From contig OX381709.1 in assembly GCA_947462335.1 (NCBI GenBank), forward strand, positions 62,860,609 to 62,924,608: a stretch of 64,000 nucleotides of DNA. The letters are read 5' to 3'. Each line of letters opens with the position of its first letter. The stretch's first letter is position 1. Under the pieces are notes generated by a model, which made no database searches, was not told the DNA's origin, and saw only the letters and a program-made list of their open reading frames with translations. Origin of the DNA: Harmothoe impar. Lineage: Eukaryota > Annelida > Polychaeta > Phyllodocida > Polynoidae. Positions 45,557 to 59,184 of the stretch are shown here, piece after piece. The position numbers were made by a program, and so were the translations under genes.

Positions 45557-45715
45557 GGTGTCTTCATATTTTCTTGCTTATACAAGGGTTAATTATATGG
45601 TGTCTTCATATTTTCTAGCTTATACTGATATTTGACCCAATATTGTACATGAAAAACATTTAATGATTGGTAAACAATAAAAGATACTTGAACTTGAACT
45701 TGAACTTGAACTTGA
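45557..45715 (+). repeat. Retroposon 3' end with (ACTTGA)5 tail
   Basis: Ends in five perfect ACTTGA units (45686-45715) preceded by AACAATAAAAGAT, the form of a LINE or LINE-mobilised SINE 3' tail made of a short tandem repeat rather than poly(A). Just upstream a block GGTGTCTTCATATTTTCT recurs (near 45558 and 45599). The body of the element is not recognised. Confidence 0.55.
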
Positions 45716-48700
45716 ATATCATATTATAGAATGGTCTAGGAACTTAAGATTACTACCGCTGGAATACATATTATATGGAGATACGATGGGGCATAACGAC
45801 CTGAGCACACCTAACCCCCTATACCATGTTGTGATGGGCACGGGGTGGGCATATGGTTATTTTGGAAGCCCTCGGAAGAATGGATAACATACAGCACATA
45901 TATGTGTATTTCACTGTATTACAGATGTGAATGGGATTTTATTGCAAATCTGACGTCTTGACAGTAACAAACTATATATGTGGTGAATCAGCATTATACT
46001 ACACAAGGCGAAACATACGCTTTACTTATTTATCTTATTTCAATATGGAAGATTAGCCGGTTTCTTCCCTATGGCACCTCAGTTCCATTAAGAACACTAC
46101 CCCCTACCAATACATGCAACATACTGCCCCCGGTGACCTATACTATGCACTTGGACATGGCCTGCCTTCATAATAAAACATAGAAGGGACAACAGCCAGA
46201 GGCACTGCATGTCTGCAGCAAGGTGGGCCCTCTCACAGCTGGCAGTGAAATGGCTATATGGGCTGTGGAAACCTGAACCAGTGCCTGTCTGGGGGCAGTA
46301 CTCAAGGAGGCACTCATTTAGGTGCTTGACGTTCTGGAGGTGTGCCAAGCTCCTCCTGTGTTCCCGGACCAGCTTACAAAGATCAATATGCTGCATCTTC
46401 CCCTTCTTCAGTATCCCCTTAACAAGAGGAGAGCCGGGTCAACCAGAGGAGGAGCACCCCTTGTACACACTTTGAAGTTGATTGTGTTTCAGTTCATTGA
46501 TGTAAGGCTCTTTGATGTAAAATCGTTCTATCAAATTATGGCTATTGACTTATGTCATGGAATTAGATCAAACCCTACATAAAAGTATTCTCCCCATGGG
46601 TAGAGGTTTTATTTAAACAGAAATCAATAGGCCAACTCTGAACCTCATTTCCATCAGATCCCTTTACAGCAAACAAACTGTAACACGAGACTAATTCCCC
46701 TTCATCCAATTGCTATCTGGTTTTGTATTGACACGTATTGCCTTAGTTTATAGGGCGCAGTTCAGAATCAGGTCACGCACTGTCAGCTCTAAAATAATGA
46801 TTGGTTGATAAGATTGATGCCAGGTGTACACACAGCTTCAAACCTATTTCCAACGCCATACATCACAGCGGCATTGTGACTGCAACACCTCCCATTAATC
46901 TCGGATTAATTACCAATTTAGCGAACCAGCCATGAGGCCTAGGAGAAGGTTGGATGTCTAGTCCAAATAAAGGGTTATTTAGGGCAATCATGGCTGTGAC
47001 ACATGCAGCTAATTACACAAAATGTCGACTATGGATATTGTAGCTTATTAGACGTCGAGCAAATAACCAGAAAGCTGCCTAGTAATAGTGGTTATTTGCG
47101 ACCCATCCGTTTAATAGCAATATCGTAATGGCAATGATAGGACTTGGAGGACTGTGGAGGGATAAAGAATATTCACGATAACAATCCCAACTATTATCAG
47201 AGATGTAATTGATCTTAAGATCGGTACATAATGACAATCCTCTTTAGGAACAAACACACTGAGTAGACATGAAATTCCCATGGTTATAGAACTGGAGGGC
47301 GGTGGAAACAATGCAATGCGTTTAAAACAGTAAGGGAGGAAAATGTTGGCTGAGAAAAGCAGGAGGGAGCAGGAATCGGAACTGAGAATTCTACAAACCT
47401 GAAAGGACATTGTTTTAATGCTGATATGGTTTTGTCTGCCACGGTGGAAGGTGTCGGATGCAATGAGTATGAAGACGTATTGGCATTTAAGGAAGGCTTT
47501 TAGTTCCAATACATTTAATGTGAATGCAGTCCACGCAGGAATTGTCGTTAATGGGAAGGTGAATGTTTTATGTCAATAATTGGTTCTGTACTGAACTGGC
47601 AAAAGTATTCCCTGTGGCTATAGAACTGTTGCTGTTAGATGCCAATGCTCTTGACAGGTGTGTGACTGAATGAGACAAGGTAGGCTATATATGCAGTGTA
47701 GAATGAGATAAGATAACAATGTGCAGTATATGGATAGCTATAGAGCACACGTGTACATTATTTCCGTCACTCTGGTAATGAATCGATGATATATATGTAT
47801 AAATAACTATTGATCTAAGGACTAGACACATAGTGTATGTTTTTGTCCTATATGTACCTGAATTCCTGGCAGCTATACATACATTCACTCATTACAGTTG
47901 TTGTATTTAAGCTTCCCACATAGACCGACAGGGAAAGTAAAAACTGTTGTTTAATGGAAGGCAACGTTGATATTAATACAAATCACCTGACATAACATTT
48001 TACGATCGAGCTAGAGAGTGCATCTCCTTAGATTTTTTCTGAAAACATGATAAAAACATAATAACCAGAGGTTTATTGGTAATTGAAGACGAGAAAAAGG
48101 GCCAGGAGGCTTCATGACCGGGTTTTAGTGAGGGAAAAACAGCTGCCAAAGGCAATGATACATGTGGTGTGGAATCAATGGGTGGATCCACTGTACACAC
48201 GTCTGGCTCTGAAAACGACCAGCCCATGTTTACGATGGCCATTGATTTGTTATCTTCTTAATGCATCTACTGTCTGCTGATGATAAAACCTTGATTACAT
48301 TGGGAAATAATTCCCAGTTTAGATTGCGTCCTAACGGATATTGCAAGGGACTCCAGTCGAGGATGGAAATGAAGCTCAAAGTATTAGCTCGCGTGTATTA
48401 CAATAAAGGCGCTATCAAGGGGAAATGAAAATTTGATATTTGTGTCCTTGGAGAGGAGGAAAAAAAACCTGATAAATATCATTTTGGCAGAACAACTCCA
48501 AATCTAAAGTGATGTGTACGGATTTGCTGAAGCTAATACGGACAACAGCTTTTTAAAATTAAGATTAATACTTCCAGCTGATATCAATTTATCAAGTTAC
48601 GAAGGCTACACTAAAGCGACGATTTATTTAGTGTATTCCTTGCTCCTAGGCTATTGAAGGAAGGAAGGTGGACCAAAGAGGATATTAATCAATGCACTCC

Positions 48701-48878
48701 AAATTCATAAAGCTACACAAACAGCAGTATAGTAACCTATAGTATAGCCAACTGGTTTTAAGTCAAATCTAGATATTCCTAATGCCATCACTATAACCAG
48801 AATCCTTTCTCTATATAATTATACGCCCTTGCTTTTTGCAAGTTGAGTCCCCCTGGTGACCAGATGCTACACCTCCCC
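45716..48878. other. No gene seen
   Basis: AT-rich sequence with many TAATTA/ATTAAT cores. Open frames up to 132 codons (47111-47509, minus) match nothing. Could hold conserved non-coding elements, but that needs another genome. Confidence 0.4.
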
Positions 48879-48896
48879 TCACCAGGTGGCACCTGG
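48879..48896. promoter_or_regulatory. CTCF-like motif overlapping an E-box palindrome
   Basis: TCACCAGGTGGCACC (48879-48893) fits the CTCF core. It overlaps a perfect odd palindrome CCAGGTGGCACCTGG (48882-48896) that carries two CAGGTG/CACCTG E-boxes of the Snail/ZEB type. Confidence 0.4.
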
Positions 48897-51141
48897 TAAT
48901 GTACAGAAGGAGGCCGTCAGTGCGCATGCTTGTGGGAGGTCAAGCGACCTCGCCAGCCAATGGGAGGTTAATACAATTAACATGACTCCACTCACATGGA
49001 GCGACGTCAGGGCCATCTGGTGGGAATAAAGGTTAAACGACGGCCACTTGCACTCACGTCGTCTGCCTCCCAAGTATAGGTTCTCATTTCCTGTTCCTCT
49101 TTTTAGTTTCCCAATGTAGCTGATCATCACCACATCCCTGTACTACATGTACATGCTAGCACTTGAGGTTTTGTGGGGATTGAGCAAGGATTGTTTCACA
49201 TAATGCCCTTCAGTTGATGTAGAACACTACATAGTAACAAGTTAGACAGACGTTCATGGTGAGTAGACCTGTAGCTACAGGGCCGTGACTAACACAGCAG
49301 GACGGAAAATGCAGTGGGAAATGTTTTAGGTCTGGGGAAAAAGAGCAGCCAATAGGAAAAGGGCGAGAAAGAAACACTGGGCCTCGTGTTGGTGGCAGAT
49401 GTGCAGAACGTAGGGGTGGGTGGTCCGGCAGGCTGTGGGCTGGGTTTACTTGATGGAGATCTGGTATGGTGACTGTGTCTCCAAACAAACCCTGCAATAA
49501 ACCAAGATGCCTCTCAGGGCCTGGTCGAGGCACGTATGTCTAGTCTAAGGAGAAATAGGCTGAATAGTCCTTAATGAGGAGACAACGTCAAAGGGGGTGT
49601 TCTACGTGAAGTTGCCCAACGAAGATGGCAAATAGTTAAATCTAATAGAACCACACACTTTGCGTATAACCATTGACAACAGGAAACAGGTGCGGTGTAT
49701 ATCTTTATATCCCCGCACTTCTCGTACTATTCTAATTCAATTTCGAAGCCAGTCCCCAGTCGAATTATCCATAATACAGTTGTTTCATTCTTCGGGGGAT
49801 TAAACAGCTGGAAAGGTCCATCGCAACAAGTGAAATGAGTATTTCTACCTCCAACAAAACTAAAAACCCACAAAACTGAATGGGGCGTGAAATTAGAATT
49901 GGTGACACCGTGCCCCAACGCAATGGCTTATTCAGTTAGAAAAATTAGAAAAACTCATTGAATGGTTCACTTTTTAATCATCAGTTATTTAGGCAGTTCA
50001 ATGTTTTATCTCCCAAGAGACAAAGTAGGTCGGGTCCACCAGGGGGGTTCCTAAAACAGCCCACATGCCGAAGTCGAAACTGGTTTCATTGACGTGCTTG
50101 CCTTTTCAGATTTTGCGAGCCCTGAATTGAAGAGAAAGAAAGGTTCTAGGGAAAAAGCAGAAATCCTCTGTTTTATTTGGTGCTTAGGAATCCCTAATTG
50201 CCCCCAGGCCCATCTCAGCGTGACGTGCCAGAATTTAATGATTTCATGAATGGAACTAATTTATCAAGTAACCTAATGTTAATTGATCGCACAATGCAGA
50301 TGACTTGATGTGTATATAATAATGTTGTACTTATCAACTAATGTTTGATAGTGGGATTTACTTTTCCCATGTCTATGATAGACATGGAAAGCCATAAACT
50401 ACCTTAATATACTCCTGTCATTGGGACGGTTAATCAATGAAATCAATAGAATATATAAATGCCACCATGATACAGAGAGTATGAATATCTGTCTATGCCC
50501 AAATCTAATCGATAAATACCTAAACTAACACCCCAATCATCTGTCACTGTACAACGGATTTATAGGCACCACCTCTGCCCCCTGGCCGCGGGAAAACATT
50601 TACATAACACATCAATAGGCGGCACGTGGCCCCTGTAGACAGGCTTTGAAGAGGCCTTTAGGTGCCCCCAATGACCCTACATCCTGGATATACTGCCTGT
50701 GTAAAGTGGATCCCCCACGGGGGAGAATCAATAATGGGGTTTTCATAATAGATGGGGTTTGATTATGACTGGACCACTGCATTGCACAAGGCCCAGTAAT
50801 CTGTCAGATGGGGGTCTGGGTGATTACAGTGTCTGTACTCTACATCCCCTGTTGTGTATATGTTATACATGAACAGCCAAGCAGAAAGGATAATGCGCGT
50901 GCCAATTTCTGAAGCACCCTTTTTATGTGGCGGTTTACATATCTATAGAAGTCCAGGCTGGTCTACCCATACATCATTCCACCATCTGTCTGTGGTTATA
51001 ATGGGTATACACGATGACATACCGACCACTGGCTGGACGCATGGCCTACAGCCACATTCATGACTGAACTAATGACTCCACCTTCGACCCTGAATTAGTT
51101 TTGAGTTGACTTGCAGCAAGGCCTGCACGACTGGGGTGGTA
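48897..51141. other. No gene seen
   Basis: Contains an 18-bp exact match (50874-50891) to the terminal repeat of the element nested in the 5' LTR. Otherwise ordinary AT-rich sequence with short open frames. Confidence 0.4.
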
Positions 51142-52467
51142 GGGGAGAGAGGGGCACGTTGACCACCTGGGCACATTGAACCACATGCTCTCTTTGCTAT
51201 TCCTTTAGGAATTTTCCAGCAGTTTGCCTACCACATTACCCCCTAATATAGACAGTTCAGAGCAGCAACATCATATTTATTTTGGGATGCTGAGGAGAAG
51301 CTCAGACAACATGAAAGATTTAAGCCATTGAAAGTAAAAATTTGCAATTGTTGAACTTTGTTTCTAATGTTGTTACAAAACATTACTGGCCTAAGATCTA
51401 TATGGAGGTCAAAGTATATATCTGAATGCTTGTGTAGAACCCGATTTTAGTCCTGAAGGTGTTATGTAATTTGAATTAAATCAACTTTAGCGATCATGGT
51501 AGGCATGGGGTACATTGAACCACAAAAATTGGGGCACGTTGAACCATGCTCTAAGTACTCAAAACACTGTCTTGAAGGTCCACTTCCATTATTTATCACA
51601 TACATGCCTGTGCAATGCATTGAGGGACAAAGTATCACCACTTTTCACCAGAGGGCAGACTTTTTAAGGTCCCCTTGTCAGTTTGTAGGCACTAGATGAG
51701 CTGATTTTGCTAAGTTCCATCTCTGGGTCAACCATAGGCTAACCCAACAAGTAGGCCTATTGGTTAAACCACCCATAGTTCATTAGAATTAAGCCACACA
51801 GAAAGAGACGCAATATTAATATACACTTTTGTTATACATGTACGAAAGAATACATGTTTTGTTAGTTGTGATAATAAAGTATTTCATAGCATTTTCATAG
51901 TGTGTTTATTCTCAGATGTTTCTTTTCTCAGAAGCAGAACAGCCTTTAAAGTTTTATATCATAAAAGAATATAATTAAAGATTTATATGACACGTGCAAA
52001 TAGCAGCAATCCTCTGAAGATGGTTTATATTAACCTAAAGGAAAATGTGTAAAGCTCTAACCCAGTGACTAAACTAGAAGCTATAATTTAATGACTTGTA
52101 TGCATCAAATATGTATTTTTCATATTCAATCCTATGCAAAAGTAACAACAGCAAGTATTTCCACCTTAATTTTCAATAATGAATCCATATTGCTGATTGT
52201 TTGAACCATTCAAGATATGTGGTTCAAGGTGCCTCAGTGGGTGGGTCAACCTGCCCAGGGCATGGGGCACATTGAACCACCCAAAGATTTTATTTTCAAA
52301 AAATCAAAAGAAATACAACAAATGGCCATACTTGCTTTGCCATGGGTGGTCATACAGCGCAATGATATAAGGCAACGGCTAGATACAAAATCAAAGTTCA
52401 GATGACCTTGATAAAGTCAGGAAAAAAATAAATGTGCATAAGTGGCTCAACGTGCCCCTCTCTCCCC
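51142..52467. mobile_element. Tc1/mariner-type non-autonomous element (1.33 kb)
   Basis: Terminal inverted repeats GGGGAGAGAGGGGCACGTTG match perfectly and continue with a one-base offset to CCAC. Both ends are flanked by TA (51140-51141 and 52468-52469). Variants of GGGGCACRTTGAACCAC recur inside near both ends and at 51506-51545 and 52203-52285, as subterminal repeats that could bind a transposase. No transposase frame is present. Tc1/mariner is inferred from the TA duplication only. Confidence 0.82.
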
Positions 52468-52920
52468 TACTGAACAGCAATGCCTTTCCACCTTATTGGT
52501 CTCATCTGCAGAATCGGCACAGTTTCCCACATGTCTATCGTTTCAAAACATTTTGATTTTCACAGCGTGGGAAACAGGTCAAGGTAACCCTTTGGTTTTC
52601 AAAATCAATTTGACAATGTCATCATTTCCCTTCTCTGGCATTGCATTCAATCAATATTTCTTGTTTATATCTACACATGTAAGAAATAAAAAAGTTGTGT
52701 TGTACATCTACATATCTGAATGGATATAGAGAAGCTGAATGTGATTGTTTGCACACCAAACAGATGTTATTAGTCATTAGGCCTAACAAACAGCACATCA
52801 TTTCCTGCAGTGATCCACCCTACTCGCCAGTTTCGCCTCTCCAAACAGAAGCAGGTGACACATCTATAGTGTTGCTCCGAAATACGTGTAGTACTTATCA
52901 CATTTATCCTCTCAATTTCA
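52468..52920. other. No gene seen
   Basis: AT-rich sequence between the Tc1-type element and a minisatellite. Nothing recognised. Confidence 0.4.
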
Positions 52921-53385
52921 TGTCCATAAAGTGGAGATTCTACCCATGATTCATCCCAGTAATTTCCTGCTTGTGAGGTGTAGATTCTACCCATTAGGTA
53001 TTCTGCCTGATGGATTCCTGTTAAAATGAAATGGAGATTCGACTGATGGTCTATCCTGACATTTCCTATGTCATGAGGTGGATTCGACCCATGAACTATC
53101 GTTACAGTTTCCTGTTCATCATGTGCAGATTCGACCTATGGTTTATTCTCAGATTTCTGTTGATAAGGTATAGATTCTACCCATGGTCATCTTGCCAGTT
53201 TCTTGTTCATTATGTATAGATTCAACCTGTGGTTTATCATTTCAGTTTTATGCTTTATGAAGCATAGAGTAGATATTTTGACAGCTTCTTGTTCATCATA
53301 TGGAGATTCGACTGGTGGTCTATGCTGGCAGTTTCCTGTTTCATGAGGTGTAAATTCTACCCATGGACCATGCTGTCAGTTTGTG
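52921..53385 (+). repeat. Degenerate 46-bp minisatellite, about 10 units
   Basis: The phrase AGATTC(T/G)ACCCATGG recurs at 52936, 52983, 53036, 53081, 53128, 53173, 53219, 53305 and 53352, with one decayed unit near 53266. Spacing is 45-53 bp. Each unit also contains CAGTTTCCTGTTCATCATG-like sequence. Units are diverged, so the array is old. Confidence 0.85.
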
Positions 53386-56318
53386 TAGTTTACAGAGTGG
53401 CAGCTCCACTATCACACCTCTCAGCCATTCCCTTCTCACTCTAACGTTCATTACCTGCTGGCGGCTCTCCTGACATAACTATATTGATCTCTATGGCATG
53501 AGCCGTCTATGGGGGGTCCAAGCTAGTCGATAGAGGCAGGCTCGGGATCAGATTCTTGCCCTCCAGCTTGTTGATGTCTCCTGCAGCTGATTAAAACCCA
53601 CTACGCCTTCACCATCAAGCCTCCACCACACTGCTTCTTCGCTACAGACAGGGGCCTTAAAGCCGAGTGAATTAGGCCATTGATTCTGGCTTCGGCTCTA
53701 CCCTCCTACCACCATTTCCTTATCCCTCCCTCTCCCCCTACAAGCTGGCTTCTTCCGCATCGATCCTGGGAATAAGCTTTATAACAGGCACTTACAAACC
53801 TCCCTCGGTGAGACGCGGCCTGCCGTCCCTACCACTGCTAATTGCCCCTTGCTCAGACATGCAGACCACCATCAGCCTCGCATCAGTCATTCTCCCCCCA
53901 AATGAATTTTAGATAGTTGCTGGTCTTGGGAGGCTCTTGGAAACTCCACAGCAGAAGCTCCAGTTCTTTATGGTTAATCCCATTCGCCACTCTCGAGAGT
54001 TTTTCCAACACCCTCGAGTTTACACAAAATATGGCTAATTAGTCCAATTTGTATTTAGTTTAGACAGTGATGGGTCGTTAGTGGGATTCCTTATTAATTA
54101 GAAGACAGATGGGGGTGGGGGTCGTTTGACAAAGCCTACGTTTGTGTGTCTTTCTATGCGATATCAAAGAGTATTGAAGATGTTGCTTCTTAGGAAAGGT
54201 CTATTAGTGTCTTTAAACACATGTGAAGCCCTTTCAGCATTGCGTGGTTCAAAGGTGAGATTCTGAAGAACATTAGTTCATGTATATAGATACATTAATG
54301 CGTTTACAGTATTGTTGGGTATTACCAATTTAAAGTCAGCAGACCTTCCCGCTTCTTAAAAAAACTGGATTAAGCGTAGAAATTGCACTCATATAGACGA
54401 ATGCACAGAAAGTCAAACCCCCCTCATTATATCCCCCGTATTTCTTCCTCCCCATTACTCCTATATCCCTCTTGGAGAAACCCTGGAGAAAGAAATGAGG
54501 CCTACGAGGAATCATTCCTCTGATCGATTTTAGATGCAGGACGCCAGTTAAGGGGCGGGAGGAGCCTGGCCCAGCGCCTCAGTGGTGCGGCACTTATTGG
54601 CTGACATTGACCTTGCCCTTCAGCTGGTCAATGTTGGTTTATAGGCTGACCCCTAGGTGCGTGTCCTCCAGGGTTCAGCCTCCAGACTCCTTATATCCAC
54701 AAACCCTAATCACTCAGAGAGTACGCGCCCGCCATCTCCCATCTCCCCCATCTCATATTCTCGCCTTTAACATGTTTTATAACTTGGAGGTCTCGTCTAT
54801 TGCATTTATCTTTATGTCAGTCCAATGTTTTTGTATTCTCCTTAAGTGTAAGCCATTTATGGTGATTGACAAGGGTATCTTCAGATGTTTCTATTGCTAT
54901 AGAGGATGTTGATTGCCCAACTAAAGCATTCTTAGCCTTAACCATTGATTACCTCCCGTTTAAATGCCATTGAGTTTATAAGGCATTGCAAGCTCAGCAA
55001 CTATGAAGCAATACTTTAGATATAATTTGATTCTCTTAGCATGGATATAATGGTATAATAAAAGAGAATTGCTGTTATAGGATTGTAGTTTATTAAAGAT
55101 TGATTGGTGGGTACTTATACATACCTCTAGGAATGTGTATACATATATACCAACCATCCAAAAAAACAGCTAAAGCTCGGCATGGCTTTCTCTGGTAAGG
55201 AGCCCCTTAAAGGACCCTTGTGAAATCCAATACTGCTGCCCTTGGCATATTGCTGCCATTGCAGCGGACACTGTCAGAGTTCAGCATAAAAAGGACCCAC
55301 GGTGTCCTCTTTTTCACTGAGCCGTCAGAGTCACTTTACAGACCGCTGCTCTCCACAAGACGAGCACGACATGATGGCATGCTAACCACAAGTTCACAAA
55401 GAAACAGGTGCAAAAAGCAGTAACCTCCCCACTCCCCGGGGCTCTGACTGCCATGTCTACAAGGACTAGGCGTTGTGCAAAGCAGACATTGGCTGCTCTG
55501 TCTCCGGTGAGCCATCGCCCTAAATACTGTGGACCTATGGGATTCTCATGCTTCAACCAATTATTCAGGAGCCCATATTTGAGCTCCAGAGCTGCTCTAG
55601 GTGACAATGCATGTTTGCTGCTGGGCTGCTATTGACTGGATGCATGGGCATAGTCCCTGCAGGGGAGCTCAACGCAGGCAGGTGTGTAAGACTGGCCAGT
55701 CATACCAACTCTCCCACAACCAACCCCCCTCCCCACACCAGCACCCTCACGCTGAGCCAGACTAGCTAATGCTTATTGGACCCACATATGCTACAGTGCC
55801 CACAGGGCTGGCCATTCCTCTCTGAGGTAAATTCTTAATGCCTATAACGCCACCTTTTGGGACCGAGGAATCGATACATCTTTGCCTCTTAGGCAATTCA
55901 TGCCAGGGTGTACTGGGAATGACCGGCAGAGCTAAGTTGGACTGTTCCTACAGGAGTTAATAGACTCCTGGTGGAGCAATATTCTATAGCTGCATATGGG
56001 TGAGGTCTGTGGTGGGAGAGGGTTGGGTGGGTGGCCGGGAGGGCCGTGTCAGAATAGTGTTCTATGCTGTATATCCCCTTATACATTATCTTTATCACAT
56101 TGCAGACCTGTATATTTGCAGTGGCCTCCCCGATTGTAAGATGTTTGACTTCTAATCTCTACAACAAATATCATGATTACAATTTAGATTTTGACCGTGC
56201 AATTGATATTGGAATGCCATAAATACATCTACCACTTTCAGAGAGGTCGTATATGTCCTTTATAAGGCCTTCATACTTGGCGGACAATTAACTGGTCGAC
56301 TGGGTTTCTGATTGCTTG
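53386..56318. other. No gene seen
   Basis: Mixed composition with one GAGCTGCTC at 55589-55597. The minus-strand frame 55314-55607 (97 codons) and others are unrecognised. Confidence 0.4.
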
Positions 56319-56380
56319 ATTGATTTTTATTGCATAATTGATTGCCACCATTGATTTTTATTGCATAATTGATTGCCACC
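56319..56380 (+). repeat. Exact 31-bp tandem duplication
   Basis: Two identical 31-bp units (56319-56349 and 56350-56380) beginning ATTGATTTTTATTGCATAAT, followed by the first bases of a third. Lack of divergence points to a recent event. Confidence 0.9.
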
Positions 56381-58947
56381 ATTGATGCATATCTGCACAT
56401 TTTGTTTATTTATATGGTTGTTTTTTTTGGGGTAAACCTAACCTGTCATATGTTTGCCAACTTTTACGCATGCTGCAGGGTACGGACTCTCTTTATTACA
56501 TCATCTCAGGCTAAATACCAGTATTCATATATATATAGGAATTCCTATTGCATCCAATGAGTTTTTCCTGGCAAGAAAAGTCGTGCCTAGCGTTATTTAA
56601 TCCTGCACGGCTGCTCTATGTGGCTGCCTGTTGTGAGACAGTAGGCAGGGACAGGACACGTCAGTGGGCGGCTGCAACAAGGCGTCAGATGGGATTCCCG
56701 TGTCTCCCCACACACAGCTGATTGCGCCCATTTCCGCCACACATGAATTATCCAAGGGGTGTGTTTTACTTCGGTTCACAAATCAGAAAGGGCAAATAAC
56801 TACCGCCATATATCGCTCTGCTGGCTATGCATTGAGTTGAACGATTGCCTCAAATCGAAATACGTGTCTAACTCATTATCGTATAAGACTAGAGGTTGCC
56901 CCACTGTAGGTTGGCCAGAAAGGAAGAGCATGGTATCGCTACTGGTAACAGGTCAAGCGACGTTACTTGCTCAAAAGCACCTCCCTCCTCTGAGCCAATG
57001 CCCCTGCTCATCCAAAAGTCTCCTCTCATGATCTCACACAGTACAACACCAGCCAACAGTTCCACCCCGCCCCATTCCCTCCCTGCATCCACACTTCTTA
57101 CCCCAGCCGCCGCCACGAGTTGTGGCTTTATTGTAGCCGCTTGCAGGAGGCTTGGGGTGTATTACCATTTCAAAGGGAAAAACGAGACAAACAATAATAA
57201 CATTTAGATAAGCTTGGGATTTGGTATTCAGATATTCGGTCTCATTTCCATACCAGGCTCAGCAGTATAGTGTTGGGTGCTTGTGACAGCAAATGCTCGG
57301 CGTTGTTTTATCGGCAAGGAGGGATGTTGGCGGTTCAGTGATGGGGTGGGATGACGGTGGTGGTGGATGGCAGGGGTGGGACTACATGTGATCAGTGGGT
57401 TTCAGGAGTAGGGATCGATCCTGGAATGGCTACTCTAGTTAATATCCCAGATCATTCCTCCCCTCTCGGCGAGACAATCATCCATACACAGTTATCTCAG
57501 GTATAATCCCACAGGATAAAGTCTGGACTGCCTTATCCCTCCTAATCCCGAGCCTGGATCTCATCTGTCTATGTATATATGCAGAACTAAAGGTGGTGAT
57601 TATGTGAGTTGAGGACGGAAAGGAGACCGGATAAAAACAAACAACCTTGCATTGCTATACCCCCCTTTTTAGAAATCGAATTGGCACTAGCATTCCCCAG
57701 GCCGCTAGGCGGGATGAACGCGCACCAAAGCGGAAGCAATTACATCTGCTCCGACTGGTAGCGGCGCATGTGAACACAGCAGAAGAGGCCGGGGAATGGG
57801 AACAGGAATCTATAGGGCTGAGCTACACAGGGCCGGAACAGGAATATGAATGACGGCCACTGCGTCGGCGCGCGTCATCACCGCTCCATACGGCCTGTGT
57901 TTTAATAAAGTCGAGCTGTGCCTTGTAGCGTTTAATATAAACCCTGGAGACTAATTAGCCAACCTGCATGTATACCAGCTGTGTCCTCCCCTCCAGGACT
58001 CCTCCAGGGGACACGGTGATCAATGACCACGGATGACAGCCTGGCGGATGCGTTAGGTGGTAGTGTGATTGGTCGGTTGGGGATGGGAGCCTGGTTTAAT
58101 ACATTATGTATAATATAGGGGAAGCACTGACACGAAACGTGTAGAGATCTGTACTCGCCTATTTTTGTGGTTTCCTCTCCTCCTGCATCAACCCACACGG
58201 GTTATACTTAATGATATACACAATGCCATGTGATCGCGACTTTAATGATTCATGCATTTATCTCATTAGCATGGCAGTATAGTCAGACGATGGTGCTTTG
58301 CATGTCACATGCACCAAAGTACCAATCCGTGTACTACTACCTAAGTAGGAACTGATCTCTCAACACAGGTGAGTAGATGTACTCTGTCATTTAGCGTGAC
58401 ACATGCCATGTTTGTTATACATGTACTATATACCAATGACATGGGCGGTAGACTGCTTAAATCACAAATAGCTTCTTGACTTCTCGACATCTACAGTCCA
58501 CATTGTTCAATTTTCTGGGTGCCCTTCAAGACGTAATAATCACAGTCGTTAAACGTGCTGTATTTCTGTATCATAATATAAGCATGTCCACGTATACCTG
58601 TCAGCGACGTCAGCGTCCCTATCTAAATTATGAGACGCAGGTGATGCCTGGGCAAGAAACAGCTAAGCCCTAACAAGGGCATGGCCCTTTTGGGAAGAAT
58701 ACAAAGTAGAGGCCAGGTGACCTGCAAGGGGCATTGCTCTCATTTGTCTTCCTGCTGGTCTCCCTTTGAACTGAGAGGTAAGAGCAGCTAAAGGACCTGG
58801 GAGCAGGGATCGGTCCCCGCCTGCTGGGTTGGAGGTGGACTGATGAAAGCTGACCTGTGTATTATTAGTGTTGCCTGCAGAGGAGCACAAGTGGATTCTT
58901 GTTTGTAGCTCTGCCGCCCATCAGCACTGACCTCAGGCTCAACCTAA
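56381..58947. other. No gene seen
   Basis: Contains a G-rich patch (57300-57390) and a CpG-rich patch (57690-57910). No recognisable coding sequence. Confidence 0.4.
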
Positions 58948-59184
58948 CCCCTTAAGCGCAGCATGCTGCGTTAGGGCTTCATTTCAATGTGTTGGCACGA
59001 TGCACCAGTATTGGTGCATGCCAGCCTTTTGGGAGTGCATCATTATCATCCCCGCAGGGCCGGCAAAATGTCTGAATGCAGCATTGCCGAGTTACTCGCT
59101 ATGGCTATATTTATAATAGTTTCATGCATCATATGATTGCAAAATAGACACGGCACATTAAAGCACTATACTGCCCTCAAAGGG
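58948..59184. mobile_element. TTAA-type MITE, copy 2 (237 bp)
   Basis: Right end TAAAGCACTAT..CAAAGGG parallels copy 1 at 35169-35414 (AAAAGCACTAT..TAAAGGG), and the interiors share GAATGCAGC..GGCGAG/GCCGAG. The left end starts CCCCTTAAGCG. The right flank is TTAA and the left flank CTAA, so one target copy has mutated. Short hairpins inside (GCAGCATGCTGC) add secondary structure. Confidence 0.6.

Noticed and set aside
52921..53385. Possible CRISPR array (regular ~46-bp period)
   Set aside because: The whole unit is repeated with drift, with no identical repeats separated by unique spacers, and the genome is eukaryotic.
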